Positions 1 to 12,249 of a stretch of DNA of 64,000 nt are shown here, piece by piece. Source of the DNA: Sternotherus odoratus (lineage: Eukaryota > Chordata > Testudines > Kinosternidae). Position numbers and translations under genes: made by a program. Positions within the stretch are counted from its first letter, which is position 1; each line of letters opens with the position of its first letter. The DNA is taken from assembly GCA_032164245.1 (NCBI GenBank), contig JAVMKO010000003.1:29263390-29327389 (forward strand), in the 5' to 3' direction. Under the pieces are notes generated by a model, which had not been told where the DNA came from, did not search any database, and was given only the letters and a program-made list of their open reading frames with translations.

Positions 1-479
1 TATGAGACTGTGTTCACAAACAAAGTAGCTATTTGGCTGATAAAGCATTTGTGTCACTGCTTTACACTCAGTAGATATTGTGACATTACCAAGACTTATA
101 AGAACTTTACACACCCACTTTAAATCACTCTACAAAAGCTCACGACACTAATTTCTGACTCAAACTAAAGATAAAACACTCCATGCAATCATGGAATCTC
201 CACTTCAGCAGATGAGTCAACTTATGTAATTTTACCTACTTTGGTATGACGAAGTATTCTTGGTCAGAAAGGAACAGTTACTGAATATTTCACACATAAA
301 TGATATTCTTGAGGGGCCTGTAATTTATGCTGCCCAGTGGAAGAGGCTGAAGACCTTCAGATCTTGAAAGACTTGTACTGCATGATAACCACTAAAGAAC
401 TCGGGTCAAAGATGGCATCATTGGCTCTGAGAGGCCACATATTCACACATTTCTAATGTGTCTATCACTGTAGCATACT

Positions 480-1180
480 AGCATTTTCTTTTTAGGTCTG
501 TCAGGAGGATCAGGTTGACAGAGTCTAACCTTTTATGTCTGTGTTTTAGGTAAAGTTGAATTGAATGTGAACAACCATATTTCTGTGTTCTAGGTGGCAT
601 GAGAAAAAAAGAGGTGCTGCATATGTGGAAAAAAGTATTGGAAGAAAGATATATTTGCCCTTTAGTATTTAATATTTTTAATTTTAATTGCTGTTTAATT
701 GCTCTCTCTCTGTTATTGATCTCAGGCACATACTATCCTTGCCAAAATACTAGAGTCTGCTCTTTCTATTTTGAATCTGTCCCCTTTTCCTGGATTTCAA
801 GTAATTGTAGCCAGAAAAAGAACTCCCAATGATTTTGGCTTTCTGTTCCCTCAGGCAGTCCAATTATCCTTATCTTGTTGTGTCTATTACTGTTTTCATT
901 ATCTTCATTATTTCCTCCAAGATCATAACTTTATTTTCTAATGACTGCAAGCATATCCGCACGGTAATGTTTGAGCCCTGCACCGTAGCCACCAGCTGTT
1001 CTCTACCCTCAAGCTGCTCACAAAGGCTATCCACATTCACTGTGAAATTAATAAGTGATTGCTGCCAGGTATTTTGCATTTCTTCAATGTTAAAAGCTAA
1101 TTCTTTTGCTAAGTTGGGAATGATTGCATATTCCATCTTGACAACTAATTCTCGTCTTGCACAAAGTAACTGTTGAGCAG
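480..1180 (-). pseudogene. L1-type LINE ORF1 relic
   Basis: On the minus strand an open stretch of 88 codons (1136-870) reads like the coiled-coil part of an L1 ORF1 protein, with many Leu, Glu and Asn residues in heptad-like spacing. Right after its stop, in another frame, comes IRIIGLPEG, the signature that opens the RNA-recognition domain of L1 ORF1p. Further fragments continue to about 480, including a 83-codon open stretch. At least one frameshift and several stops make it non-functional. The outer limits are uncertain. Confidence 0.55.
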
Positions 1181-1334
1181 AAAAGAATATAGAACATGGA
1201 TAGGGAAAAACGAGCCACAGGAGAAATCAAGGTGAATATGAAGGAGAAAGTGCATTTTTTGCTTTTCAATTATTTTGCAAAACACTTCAAGAATCTGCTT
1301 AGTATAGTACAATTATTCTGATAAAATTTGATCC

Positions 1335-1436
1335 ACTTAGAGGTAGTGTGAACAGAGCACTGGACAGGGATTCAGGAGACGTGGGTACCATTCCTGACTG
1401 CCATTGGTCTGCTAGGCAGGTAACTTCACCACACTA
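1335..1436 (+). repeat. MIR-like SINE, left part
   Basis: The stretch resembles the MIR core: agcactggacagggattcag, then a partly decayed B-box-like segment and the aggtaacttcacc motif. It stops at a TA dinucleotide where a pogo-type MITE has entered. The remainder continues at 1803. Confidence 0.6.
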
Positions 1437-1800
1437 CAGTAAAACCCCGATTTAACGGACCCCGATTTAACGGACTTCAGATGCAACGGACAAAATTTAT
1501 GAGCAAGTCCGATGCATCCCAAATCCGTTTTTCGCAGGCTGGCTGCCGGCTCCCGACTGCCGCCTGGGTCACAGCAACAGGAGGTCTGGCTGGCGGGCGG
1601 GCTGGCTGCCTGCTCCCGACTGCCACCCGGGTCCCAGCAGCCGGGACCCGGGCGGGCTGGCTGACGGCTCCCACCCAGGTCCCAACAGCAGGCGGGCTGC
1701 TGCTCCGACAGCTTGGTTTTTTAAATTATTAAATAACAGACTTTCTGATTTAACGGACACCCCCTCGCCCGAATTAGTCCGTTAAATCGAGGTTTTACTG
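1437..1800 (+). mobile_element. Pogo/Tigger-type MITE, copy 1
   Basis: The 364-bp element starts cagtaaaacc and ends ggttttactg, is flanked by TA on both sides, and has terminal inverted repeats that include tttaacggac. TA duplication with CAG termini is typical of the pogo/Tigger branch of Tc1-mariner. It encodes no transposase. The core is very GC- and CpG-rich, built from ggctggctgccggctcc-like units. It sits inside a MIR-like SINE. Three related copies are at 49333, 53206 and 54730. Confidence 0.88.
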
Positions 1801-1802
1801 TA

Positions 1803-1915
1803 TGTCTTATTTTTCTCATCTGTAAAATGGAGATGATACTTACTCCCCTTTGTAAAGCACTTTGAGATCTCCAGATAAAAACGCTAAAAAAGTACTGGAC
1901 ATTATTATTAGATAG
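1803..1915 (+). repeat. MIR-like SINE, right part
   Basis: This continues the SINE broken by the MITE: ctcatctgtaaaatggagat is the diagnostic MIR segment, followed by gtaaagcactttgagat and attattatta near the tail. Removing the MITE and one TA restores a continuous SINE. Confidence 0.7.
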
Positions 1916-3297
1916 GAGATTACAGAAAGAGAAGGCCAGAGAGAACATAATCAGAGGTATGAATATTCATTTCCCAGATGAATATTTCCCAACTGAGTTT
2001 GTATTAATTAGATGGTCACTGTAGCTACTTGTCTTCTCCAGATTTAAAGGACCAATAGCTATAAAGATATTCAGAGAGAGCTCAGCTGAACTCCGATTCA
2101 GCAGTCACCGGGAAACCAGCTGTTAGGGAAAGGTCTGAATTCCAACTCTTCTGAGGGCCAGGGATCTCAGTAGATGGCATCCCAAAATTTTTAAGGCTGG
2201 GGCCTGCTATATTTGAAATAGTCACGTCCTTTTGATTTACTCTAATATGATGTTTCCTAATACAAATCTGAATGCTTGTCTAACAGCAGTTATTTCCTCC
2301 ATTTAAAGTTTCACTGCAGAATTACAAATAGACAGACTAGGAGTCCTGTTCAGTGGTCAAGTCACTTTTCTTTGCTGTGTTTTGATATCTGATTTTGGTG
2401 CTTCCTTTGCTTATAACATTATCTAGAAAATTTGCCCTATTACTGTATGTAGCTTTTGATGAATTTTATTTCCATCAGTGTGGATTATGACAGGATTAGC
2501 ATGGGAGTTCCCAGAGAAACTTTGTAGCAGGGCCTCTGTATTACTTCATCTCTCCATAAATGAAAGTTAAAATCCGCTGATTTTTTGATAATCTGAATTT
2601 TGCATCACTTCCATAATTCTGAGTAATGACCAAGGATATTTATTTGCCATAACTAATGCTGGATATGTCGTGACTGAGTCAAAACACAAATATGATTTTA
2701 TAAAAAATAATTAGTCACATTATTGCAAACAAAATATTTTTTTTAAAAATAAAATTGTTTTTAATAATTTAATAATACTACCTAATAGTTTTAAACCACT
2801 CAAAGATAAAGGTCACTTCCTATATCTTTCAGAAATCTGTATTTCAAGAACTCTGAAAATGTAAAAAGTCATAGAAAAAGTTAATTCAGTAACAGCTTGT
2901 CTTCCGTGGATATTTCATAGGGGAAGTCTTTTTTTATTATGATTTTTTTTGTTACCAAAGTCATGGCATAATATACAGCCATGGCACTGTGGCCTGGAAC
3001 ACATACTAAATCTTCAGCTGTCAGAGTAAGGAAAATTAGTCTCAACACCCAAAAGAGGGAACTGGATGAAAGTCTATTTATGGTCTTCAAGTCTGGGTAA
3101 GATTATTGAAAATGGCTTATTCAGAAGAATTCCAAACACACCCAGTAATTCAATGTAAACAGAGCAGTCAGTGCAAACCTACAAAAATGCAGTGTGTTAG
3201 ACATTATCCTTTTCTTCATCAGCATTGTTTTTTAAAGTTAAAGCTTGACTCAGCAGTTGAATTCATTCCTTTTGTATGCACTTTCTCCTTATCCTCA
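1916..3297. other. No gene seen, AT-rich
   Basis: I see no exon or recognisable repeat here apart from A/T runs around 2700-2770. Confidence 0.5.
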
Positions 3298-3778
3298 TGT
3301 AGCAGGATGGTTACCCGCTCCAGTCCTGAAAAGGTTAAAAGCCAGCCCTTGGAGAGGGCTGGGGCTGAGAGTAAGGGCTCATAAGGCAGGTTGATTGGGG
3401 GAAGTAGCCACAGCTGGGCCACACCCCAATCAGGCCACACCTGGCCCTGTTATAAGGGCTCAGGGAGGAGGTAGGTAGAACAGTCTCCCTCTAGCTCTGA
3501 AGGGAGATGGACCTAGTTGCCTGAAGGGAGCTAAGGGTACTGAGGGTGGAGCAATGCTGAGGAAGGGGCAGGCTGAGCTGAGGAGCTCAGACCTGGCATC
3601 CTTCCAGGCTGCAGCCTGATAGGAAGGGCTAAAAGGGTACTGGGCTGCAGGGAAAGACAGCAGGTCCCAAACCCCCTTACCCATAACGACTGGCTTTTAC
3701 ACTACAGTCTGCCCCAGGGAGCAGGAGCTTGATGATGACTGGAAGTGAGCATTGTGGGTGGCATGTGAATACAGCATG
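3298..3778 (+). mobile_element. LTR-like element, 3' incomplete
   Basis: It begins tgtagcagg and shares ordered blocks with the complete element at 25562: the gtagcaggatgg start, the ggccacacc and caatcaggcc segments, a downstream run of purine-rich sequence, and the actgcagtctgcccc-type block. A TATA-like ttataaggg lies about 150 nt in. The last 200 bp present in the other copy are missing or too diverged. I infer a solo LTR of an endogenous retroelement; no coding region adjoins it. Confidence 0.6.
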
Positions 3779-4895
3779 TTTATTTTTCTGTGTGTTGTAT
3801 AACAACATAATATACTTGGCTATAACTATCAGTTATACAAATTAGGGCCCCTATCCTGCAAAGACTGAACTTTAAGCATATGCAGAGAAGCCTTTGCAGA
3901 ATCAGATCAAAAGTCAAAACAAAACTGTCAATACTTGTTTGGAAAGTATAAAATGATTGCTGAAATGAAATCAAAATATTATATACAGAATATAAGATGA
4001 AATTTGGTTTCATTCACTTTATTGAATCAATTGGCAAAATAGATGTCAGTACAGTTAAATAATCATTAACTTTATCATATCGATGAATTTATTTATAGTT
4101 TATTCAGAATCATTAGGTTGATTAGAATCACATGCTGTTTCTTAATAGCTTCTTTAGCATAACTGGAATGTATGGGAGAGGTAAAATCCTTCAGTTATAA
4201 ACCATCCTGCTCCTTTCTATTTAAGTCTTTTAGGCACACTGCATTTATCTAATGACGTTTTTACAGCTGACTTGGTAGGTCAACACCTTTAATCTCAAGG
4301 TATAAAGCATGTGTGTCTCTAGATATTCCCTGACCCAGAAAATGGCTAGTAAAATCTAGATTTAGATAATAATTACCAGCCTGCCCTGTCAGTTTGGTGC
4401 CAGTTCAGGTAGTTTCATCTCCTGCCTTGTAGGCACTTTGGCAGCAGGACAGTCTACAACCTGTAGTTGTAAAATGTGAAAAATGAACTGCATTAATCTG
4501 TGTCACTACCACAGTAAGCCTGATGTACTTTATGGTTAAATTATGGCAGATGATTACTTGTGAAAGTCTTTCAATTTTCCATGTAACATGCATGCATAAC
4601 TCCCATTACTACTGATTGAACTTAAACATGTGTGTCTGGGAAAAACAGACCTCTATGTCTGACAACACATGACGAATTTATTGCATCCCTCTCCATAGTT
4701 CTGCTTTAAAGTTTCCAAACTCAAGGGTTTTTAGGGGACATTATGACAATGCTGGCATAGATTGTTTACACCGTTTATTATTATTGTGCTAAAACACAGT
4801 TATTTTTAATATAATATGAAGCAGAGACATTTTCTTTTCTATGTTAAACTTCTGAAAACATATTAGTGAACAAACTCACAAATTATAATGCTAAG
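3779..4895. other. No gene seen
   Basis: A possible fragment of the dispersed cctgcaaagactgaactt palindromic family lies at about 3845-3905. The rest is unassigned. Confidence 0.45.
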
Positions 4896-5345
4896 AATCA
4901 GAGAGGTAGCCATGTTAGTCTGGAATAGTAGAGGTAACAAAGAGTCCTGTGGCACCTTAAAGACTAACTGAAGTATTGAAGCATAAACTTTTGTCGGACG
5001 CAAGCAGTGGAAGTGTCCGGGGCAGGTATAGATAAATAGGCAAGAACCAGGTAGGAGATAACAAGGTTAGTCCAATCAGGCTGAACCAGCTTCTTATCTC
5101 AAATCAGGGAGGGTGAGGTATTCCTCTAGCAACTGAACTGGAGGTGTAAATTCCAAGAGAGGAGAAGCTGCTTTTGTAATTAGCAAGCCATTCAAAATCT
5201 TTGTTCAATCCCAGATTGATTGTGTCAAATTTGAAAATGAATTGCAGCTCTGCAGTTTCTCTTTGCAGTCTGCTAAGAATGCAGTATGCTAAGAATGTGA
5301 TCCATAAAGTTTTCTTTTTTGCAGGGGAGAGATTTAAAATCTAAA
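4896..5345 (-). mobile_element. Penelope-like element, C-terminus and tail
   Basis: Read on the minus strand, 5290-5100 encodes a broken version of a Penelope-like C-terminal tail: residues like LQRETAELQF, FDTINLGLNKD and WLANYKSSFS can be followed across frames. After this comes a non-coding tail ending in agactaacatggctacc. The same tail recurs at 35959, 41305, 46318 and 56518. The hammerhead-like stem II seen in other copies is deleted here. Assignment to the Penelope order (Neptune/Poseidon type) is from memory of the protein family. Confidence 0.65.
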
Positions 5346-5379
5346 ACAGTCAGCTCTTTCCAGATTCACTCTTTATATT

Positions 5380-5745
5380 TTAATGAACAATATACAGTAA
5401 TTGCACTGGGACGCAAGCAGATCTGCCAGGCCCTGAATCCTTTTTAGTCCTCTTCTTCAGGCCACTGATCCTGATGCATTCTCTGAGGAAGGAGTAGGTC
5501 TGCTGACCAGGGCCTCCTGGGGGTGATCCTGCCCAAACATTGCTGTCCTTGGTGCACTCCCAAATGATGGTGGTGGTAGGAATGTGTAGATACAGATATG
5601 AGCTGGTTGAATCATTTGTCAAAAATATTTTAACTGCAAATGTAATCCTTTCTTTGGTTTGTAAGTGAACCTTGTCTACAATATATTCATTGTTACAGTC
5701 ACTGAATAGCACGGACAAGAAATTTTCAGCTCCTGGGCTGTTCAT
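5380..5745 (-). other. Open frame of unknown origin (121 codons)
   Basis: An uninterrupted frame with a start at 5745 encodes a 121-residue product with a beta-rich first half, a Pro/Gly turn (WAGSPPGGPGQQ) and a basic stretch (LKKRTKKDSG). The composition is more protein-like than the AT-rich chance frames nearby. I do not recognise it. It lies just left of a small hAT MITE (5758-5871), so any upstream part would be interrupted. It may be a decayed transposon gene, a processed pseudogene, or chance. Confidence 0.25.
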
Positions 5746-5757
5746 TTCAATGATTCA

Positions 5758-5871
5758 TAGGGTGACCAGACAGAAAGAAAGGATTGGGGTGGGAGGTTAT
5801 AGGAGCCTATGTAAGAAAAAGACCACAAAATTGGGACTTTCCCTAAAAAATTGGGACATCTGATCACCCTA
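5758..5871 (+). mobile_element. Short hAT-like MITE (114 bp)
   Basis: The termini tagggtgaccaga and tctgatcaccctaa are inverted repeats. The flanks are 8-bp near-duplicates: atgattca on the left and attattca on the right (7 of 8). This fits a hAT-type insertion. It has no coding capacity. I remember this family as very abundant in turtles. Confidence 0.8.
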
Positions 5872-6244
5872 ATTATTCATTAGTTGTTATTCATGATGTG
5901 TGATTCCAGCTGTGTTATTTATATGTACTGTGATATCTGAACCTCTCACACTTTACGTACTGTGATCTTACAATCTCTTTATTGGGGGGTTAGCACAGGC
6001 ATGCAAAATTGCTGCAATAATTACATGTAACAAAAGCTTTTTGTTACTGGAAGATGGCATAGAAGGGGGCACAGTTGAAGGTCCTCTCTTGGTGCTGGTG
6101 TAGCTTTGATCTACAGCCATGGCAATTTGCTTCAGAGATACCTCTTGAGACATTGGCGATGCTCTCTGTGGATGTGTCAAGAAACGTCTACTCATGCTGC
6201 CAGGCAGCACAGTAACTTTGTTGCGTTATTTATCTTCCTAACAG

Positions 6245-6490
6245 CCTGGTGACATATTAAATTATTATTACCATCTTCATTTTATAAATGGGAAGCTGAA
6301 GCAGAGAGACACTAAGGCTCAGATCCTCAAAGGGATTTAGGTGCTAACTTCTACTGATTTCAATGAAAGCTAAGAGCTGAACTACCTGTCAGAATTTGGG
6401 CCTAAGTGTCTTGTAAGGCAGCCTGTAGTGGAGCAGGGTGCAGCATTTGGGTCTCCCAAGTCCCAGGCTATTGTCTTAACCACTGGACCA
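6245..6490 (-). repeat. MIR-like SINE with nested palindromic MITE
   Basis: The segments cattttataaatgggaagc and gctgaagcagagagacac at the left and cttaaccactggacca at the right are MIR in reverse orientation. Between 6318 and 6405 sits unrelated sequence with inverted ends (ggctcagatcctcaaagg against gaatttgggcctaag), which I read as a small palindromic MITE inserted into the SINE. Confidence 0.6.
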
Positions 6491-6493
6491 TCC

Positions 6494-6514
6494 TTTTTTT
6501 TTTTTTTTTTTTTT
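6494..6514 (+). repeat. Poly-T tract (21 nt)
   Basis: This is an uninterrupted run of T next to the reversed SINE. It may be a tail of a minus-strand retroposon or a simple repeat. Confidence 0.8.
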
Positions 6515-7019
6515 AGGTGAATAGCCATGCATGCTTCATGGTTATGGCTCTACCTCACTGACTTAGATGACAAACTTTTAAAACAAGAGAATCATCAGTA
6601 TAGTATATTTCACTTTTGATACATGACAAATGAAATCATTCAGGATAAAATTCCTCAGACTTTTAGGATTCACAGACATTTTCATCAATATCTGGCAATC
6701 ATTCTCATGTGCAAAATGCATACTCCCAGGAAAAAGATGTGTAAAGCTAAGACCTTATCCTATGTTACATCCCCTCTTAATAATCATTTATGTTGAGAAG
6801 AATACAGAACGCTGCCAGTTGATGATAGCTGGACAGGTGACAAGTTAGATTATGCACAGAACTAGTATATCAAAAACTGCTTTATTATTCCTACCTCTTT
6901 TCTCCCCCAGACTCCTGACTCTGTTTCATCCACCTGCTGCATGTTATCATTATCCTAAGGTTACAAGATCTTTTAGGTAGGGACTAGATGCATGAAAGAC
7001 GTTAGGTGTTGTGATGCTG

Positions 7020-7450
7020 AGAATCAGAGCACCGAACTTTCACATGCTCAGAAAATCACTGCAATTCACAAAGCCTAAGTTAGGTGCCAAAATTCCTGAT
7101 TCAAAAAAATGGGAAGAAATAGGGTTGTGATCCCTATAAGCCAGCACACTAGGTGGGAAGCCCTGTAAACTTGGCAATGGGAGATGCTAACAAGAGGGAT
7201 GTATCCTAAGCCCCACTTCTCTCATGGGGATAAGATGCCTAAGTCTGGGATGCAAGGAGATCCCTATCTCTGCTTGTTATTCTCAGCTGTGAACCCTCTC
7301 CTGGAGATAGGCACCTGTGCCATTTTTTTCAAGAAGCAGAGGAGGAGGAGATTTGGGTGCCCACTTTATAACTTTTAGTCCAATGGTTTGAGAAATCCCC
7401 AGGATGTGGGAGACCCAGATTCAGTTTCTCCCCTGATCCTGCCAGAGTGG
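7020..7450 (+). repeat. tRNA-derived SINE-like repeat, copy 1
   Basis: The right part holds ttttagtccaatggtttgag, an A-box-like segment, and gagacccagattcag, a B-box-like segment at the usual spacing. The unit resembles the copy at 10150: both carry cacaaagcctaag/cacaaaactcc-type sequence on the left and cttataacttttagtcca near the boxes. It is a retroposon family with Pol III-like boxes, not a working tRNA gene. Confidence 0.5.
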
Positions 7451-10149
7451 GAGAAAGTCAAAGTATAAAATGGTGGCATCTTATTAATCAAATCTCTTCT
7501 CTATGTTTATCCTGACAGATTGACTTGCTTTAATGAAAAAAGTCACTTTTCAGTCTGTTTTGCTTCTGTCAGCACTGCAGAGTTTAATGTGGCTAAGAAA
7601 GATAAAAGCATTCTCTTCATTACTGTACATCATCCTAACAGATTTAAATTAGCCACAGAGGTTAGGATTCCAAAATGTATTCATAGTAAGCACTATCTGA
7701 GAATAATTGAACTGAAAGATGAGAAATGTACCAGTCCGTGAAAGGTATTGCCAGCTATATATTGAAATGTATCCTAACATGCTGTTACTGTTTTCTCTGA
7801 AGATATGGCATAGGCTGAGTTCCGGCTTTAGTGGTAGTACTTCTTCACAAGGCAAGTGGGATCTCTCTCTGAACTCAAGGGTTTTTGGCTGTTTTCTATC
7901 CTCCAATCTTCCCCTTAGAATTGGGAAATGAAACATTTGTTTTCAATTACTGACTTTCTGGTCATGACATCCATATGCTAGGATAAGTACAATTCACAAT
8001 GAATGGTGTTGTGTCATTTGAATTGGCTGCCTGTTGATTTCTGGATATTGTTCACACTATTGTTTATTAACCTATAAAGTGTGGAAGAACTTGGCACCCA
8101 CAAACACCAGAAACCAAGTAGGTCTGAATTTGTTGATCTGCAAATGATTTTCGATAGCCTTTAGGAAGAGAACAGAATGGTGAATTTTTAAATCAATTCT
8201 TCAGTTTATATGTAGACAGGATAAGGTACAGCGGTAGTTGGTTTGTAAGAATTGTGTTATGTACAATTTTGTGAGAAATGACTAGAGAATGAGATATGTG
8301 CCTTTCAGGTATACATATATTAAAATAAGTAAATATTTCTAGAACAGTTTAACAGGGTGTTCTGAGTCCCACAAGGAAGGCTTCTCAAAACCCTATTCAA
8401 GCAGCAAGACATCATGGGTTTCATTGTTCTCAGGGATCATGTAACTGCAGGCTACAAAGTAAGATTTGCTGAGAAGATGAAGCAGGGTATCTAAGGCAGC
8501 TCCTGCTCCCCAATAAGAAAGAGACCAGAAAATAGGCTACACCTATTATGGGGTCTTTCTACAGAAAGAAAGAGAGAGATTGATCCCTGGCTAATATAAA
8601 ATGTCCTATAAACTCAGAGGGAAATCAAGGCACAGTGGTGAGGGGAAACTGAGGCAGTCACTGCATCACAATGGGACACAGTGAGAGCTCCATGCTGAAC
8701 TGCTGATTTTTGGAGGTTAGGGAACAATTTGTTTTCTGTTCCTGATAAACATATTAGATGAAGTGAAGTGAAGCAGAACATATTAGATGATACAGCGACA
8801 ATGGCAAGTTGCTTTGTATGTAAAACCTACTAGTGCCTCAAAGGATCAACAGCCTTCAAAAGCTAGGGGATTTCCCTTCTGCTTTGTGCTACAAGTGAAA
8901 GACCCTGGAGTAGGAACCATTTGAATGATATCTACAGGAAAATATTTTCCCCTTTAACTCCATTAAACAATGTGAGGCCAACACCACCAGAGGTTCTTTA
9001 TTGCTGACAGAATGTTTAACTAAATTCCAGTTAATTAAGTTCCACCACAAGATGGACTGGGACTTAAAGAAAATGCTTGGAAAATGTTCCGGATTATTCT
9101 TTGAAAGTGTACTGCTTCTTTACCTGCAGTATTCAAAAAGCATTTTCCCCCCAGTTTTCCCAGATGATGTGTTGCACTGGGATACTGATGTCATATTTCC
9201 TCAATCATGTCTATCCTAGCAAACCTAACACGTCTGAGACAGACTAGAATATGGTGTATTGCCAGCACACAGAACAAAAGGTGAAACAATGCTCCCCCTT
9301 CTTAAAAACAAAAACACCACACGGCCTGCAATCAGTTAAGAACAATAATATTGCCATGAAAAATCCTCACACTATTAATATTTCAAACTCAAATTAATCA
9401 ATTGTTTTGCCAATGTGATAATTTGAACACACTCTGATATTCATAGGGTGGGAAATACTGTGTATCACCTGGGAATGTCTTCTCAGCTATATGGGTGGTA
9501 CCATTTACCCTGATCTTTCACAAATTCTGAAGATTTCTTATAATAATATAACAATAAAACCGACACAGAGTAACAAAGAAACCACATTGACACCAAGTGA
9601 CTTAGCTGACAACATTTTTTCTCATATTTAGGTTGACAGAATACAGCAGTGACACTAATCCAAATAGTCTACATGGTAATTTGGCTGATATTATTTTGCT
9701 AACTGGTCCTCATTCATGCAGAAATTTAGTATTTGGTACACTAAATGTAACATCTAGTGAATCTCTTTTAAATTAAACTAGATCAGATGTTAAAATATTC
9801 AAAGCCAATTATGGCAAATCAATATATTGAGTTAAATGTTGAGAAAAGTCATTTTGGGGACACCAATGGAGTATTACTAAAAGTAATGGGATAGATAAAG
9901 GAAAGTGTAGGAAGATTAACAAGGAAAAGTCCCAACAGGTGTTTTAGAACTAGAGCGGATTGGATAATGAAAAATCATATTTGCAAAGAAATTGATGAAT
10001 AAATGGATGATCTTGCTTCAAGAAGAACATTGGCACAGGTTATTTATTATTCATAAATATTTGAATCACTACCCTTTGTTTGTTCCAGTAGCAACTCAGG
10101 GTCCCAGTCAGGGATCAATGTCTCTATTGTACTATGCAAACATGTAATA
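7451..10149. other. No gene seen
   Basis: There is a short direct repeat of acatattagatga at about 8745-8790. Nothing else is assigned; open frames are short and unrecognisable. Confidence 0.45.
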
Positions 10150-10600
10150 AAGCCACAGGGCTGGATGCACAAAAGAAGTAGGTGCCTAAGTCCATGTTTT
10201 AGGTACTTAAATCCCAATTTAGGGACCACTGCAATGCACAAAACTCCTGTGAAAGCCCTGTAGGCATCTAAACTCACTTGGCCTCTTAGGTTACCAAGGA
10301 GAAAGTTCCCTAGAGCCTGTGTTTCTGCCTTAAAGCATGCACACTGCCATCCAGTTCTAGGTATCCTGTCTTCCACTTACGTCCCAGAGTGATTGACAAA
10401 CCGGGGAAGATAGGCCCTTGGCTGCTTAACTCATACACGGGTCCTGGTCTGGCAGGTATTCTCAAAGGCCACCTACCAGATTGGTTCCCATTCAAATTCT
10501 GGCCAGAGGAGGTGATGTCCACCTTATAACTTTTAGTCCAGTGGTTCATAGTAGTCTCCCGAGGTTAGAGACTCTCTGTTCAAGTACTACACCTTAATTA
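10150..10600 (+). repeat. tRNA-derived SINE-like repeat, copy 2
   Basis: It contains gtgcctaagtcc and aatttagggaccactgc on the left and ccttataacttttagtccag with a decayed B-box-like ctgttcaagtac on the right. The right part aligns with 7355-7430. Confidence 0.5.
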
Positions 10601-10844
10601 TTGTAAAAAAAGAAGAAGAATTAACAATTAAAGAGGAAGGTGCCATCTGGTGACACAAATGAGCATTGAAAGGATCGGCTTTCCTGTTAAAACCAAGCAA
10701 GGTGAATACTAAGATACTTGCTATTTGGAAGAGAACCAAGATGAGATTTTTTTAATCCATTCCCACTAGAAATATACTAGAATCTAGCTCCACAGACAAA
10801 ATAAACAGATATGGTTCAATAAGACCACCTAATTATCCTATAGT

Positions 10845-11055
10845 ACTTCTCATCTGTAATTCTCAGAGTGCTCTACAAAGGAGGCAAGTATCATTCTCCC
10901 CATCTTTATTAAAGAGAGGCAAACTGAGGCACAGAGAGGTGAAGTGTCTTGTCCAAGGTCGCTCACAAAGCCAGTGCCGCAACCAGGAATAGAAGATATA
11001 GCTTCTGAGTCCTAGTCCAGTGTACTATCCAATAGGCAACACTGCATCTCTCATG
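10845..11055 (-). repeat. MIR SINE (reverse)
   Basis: The stretch aaactgaggcacagagagg followed by gtccaaggtcgctca and a decayed pre-tRNA part is the reverse complement of the MIR consensus. It is nearly full length. Confidence 0.8.
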
Positions 11056-12249
11056 GTAGATGACTATACCAGTGCAAACATGTCTGATACAACAGAAGTC
11101 AAAAAAAGTCAGCACAGTGCTATAATCAATAATGTCAACACACTAACATGATATTCTTTGTAAGATATTATAAAGAGAACAGCAAAGATGAACTTGAGTA
11201 AAGTTTCATATAGTTTATAACCTTATGACAGACAATCTCAGTTTTGTTCACATACCTGTCTGAAATGCTTAAAGGAAAGATTATTTACAGAAAGATAGAG
11301 GAAAAACTGAAAATGCACCTTACTCAAAACAATTGTGGTTAAAAAAACAACAAGTAAGATCAGCAAGGTCATTTCAAGTTGTTATAACTGCCAGACAGCA
11401 AGAATAACTGGATTGACTTCTACCCTGTTTGACAGTTTGTATAACAAAGCAAATTCACAAGCAAGAAACAGAATATCTGAAAGATTTGTCAGAAACGTAA
11501 GATGTGACTTCTCACATTGCCTCTTATTCATTTCTTACTTGTTCCAGTGCAGATAACGTGTTTGGTGCCGTACAAAGCATTTTTTCTCTCGGCCCTGACA
11601 GAAGATGTAAAGAATGTCAAAAAACCTTTTCAAAACAGCATCAGACTAGCAGGCACAATTAAATTAAGGCTAATATTTTAAACAGCCTACTAAATACTGA
11701 AGATCTTGTAACCTTCTATAGGGAAATATTTTTAAAATGCCGGCCATTTCTTCATGGCCAAATTTCTTCACTGATCTTCTCTCTTCAGAGACAGATTTAA
11801 AAATGCGTCTCCTCCTCAGGTCGAACTGAGGCAACTGGGTACTGAGTAGTGGCCCAGCCTGGATGGTCAATGTAAACAAAATGTGTCGCGAGCTGCCTTC
11901 AGATTTCCCTGATGGGAGACATGCCGATGGTTGCTGATTCCTGTGCTCGTTTTTTATATTTTGTATAAATCTAAAGCCTTCTTTACAGCTGTTTTTTTCT
12001 CCTCTAGAAAACTGTTAAAACTTTGACAGCATTTAAAATGTGGGCAAGAAACAGCATTCTTATCTATTGTTTTACATAAGCTTTTTTTTCCTTTTAAGTT
12101 AGCAGGTGTGTCTGTGTGTTTTGTATCAAGTTAAAGATTTCATTATAAAAGTTTTCTTTGAGGCAACACTTTAAAAACCCTGTTTTTTTTTTAAACAAGA
12201 TGGGTGTGTTATCCATTGTTGTTGTTGTTTAAACGAGCCAAACAACTGT
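11056..12249. other. No gene seen; a non-repetitive block at 11690-11950
   Basis: The block with gccggccatttcttcatggc and tgtcgcgagctgcc has balanced composition and no repeat signature. It could be a conserved non-coding segment; no coding signal was found. Confidence 0.3.

Noticed and set aside
7375..7440. A tRNA gene, from A- and B-box-like segments
   Set aside because: No cloverleaf can be built; the boxes belong to a SINE-like repeat also present at 10150.
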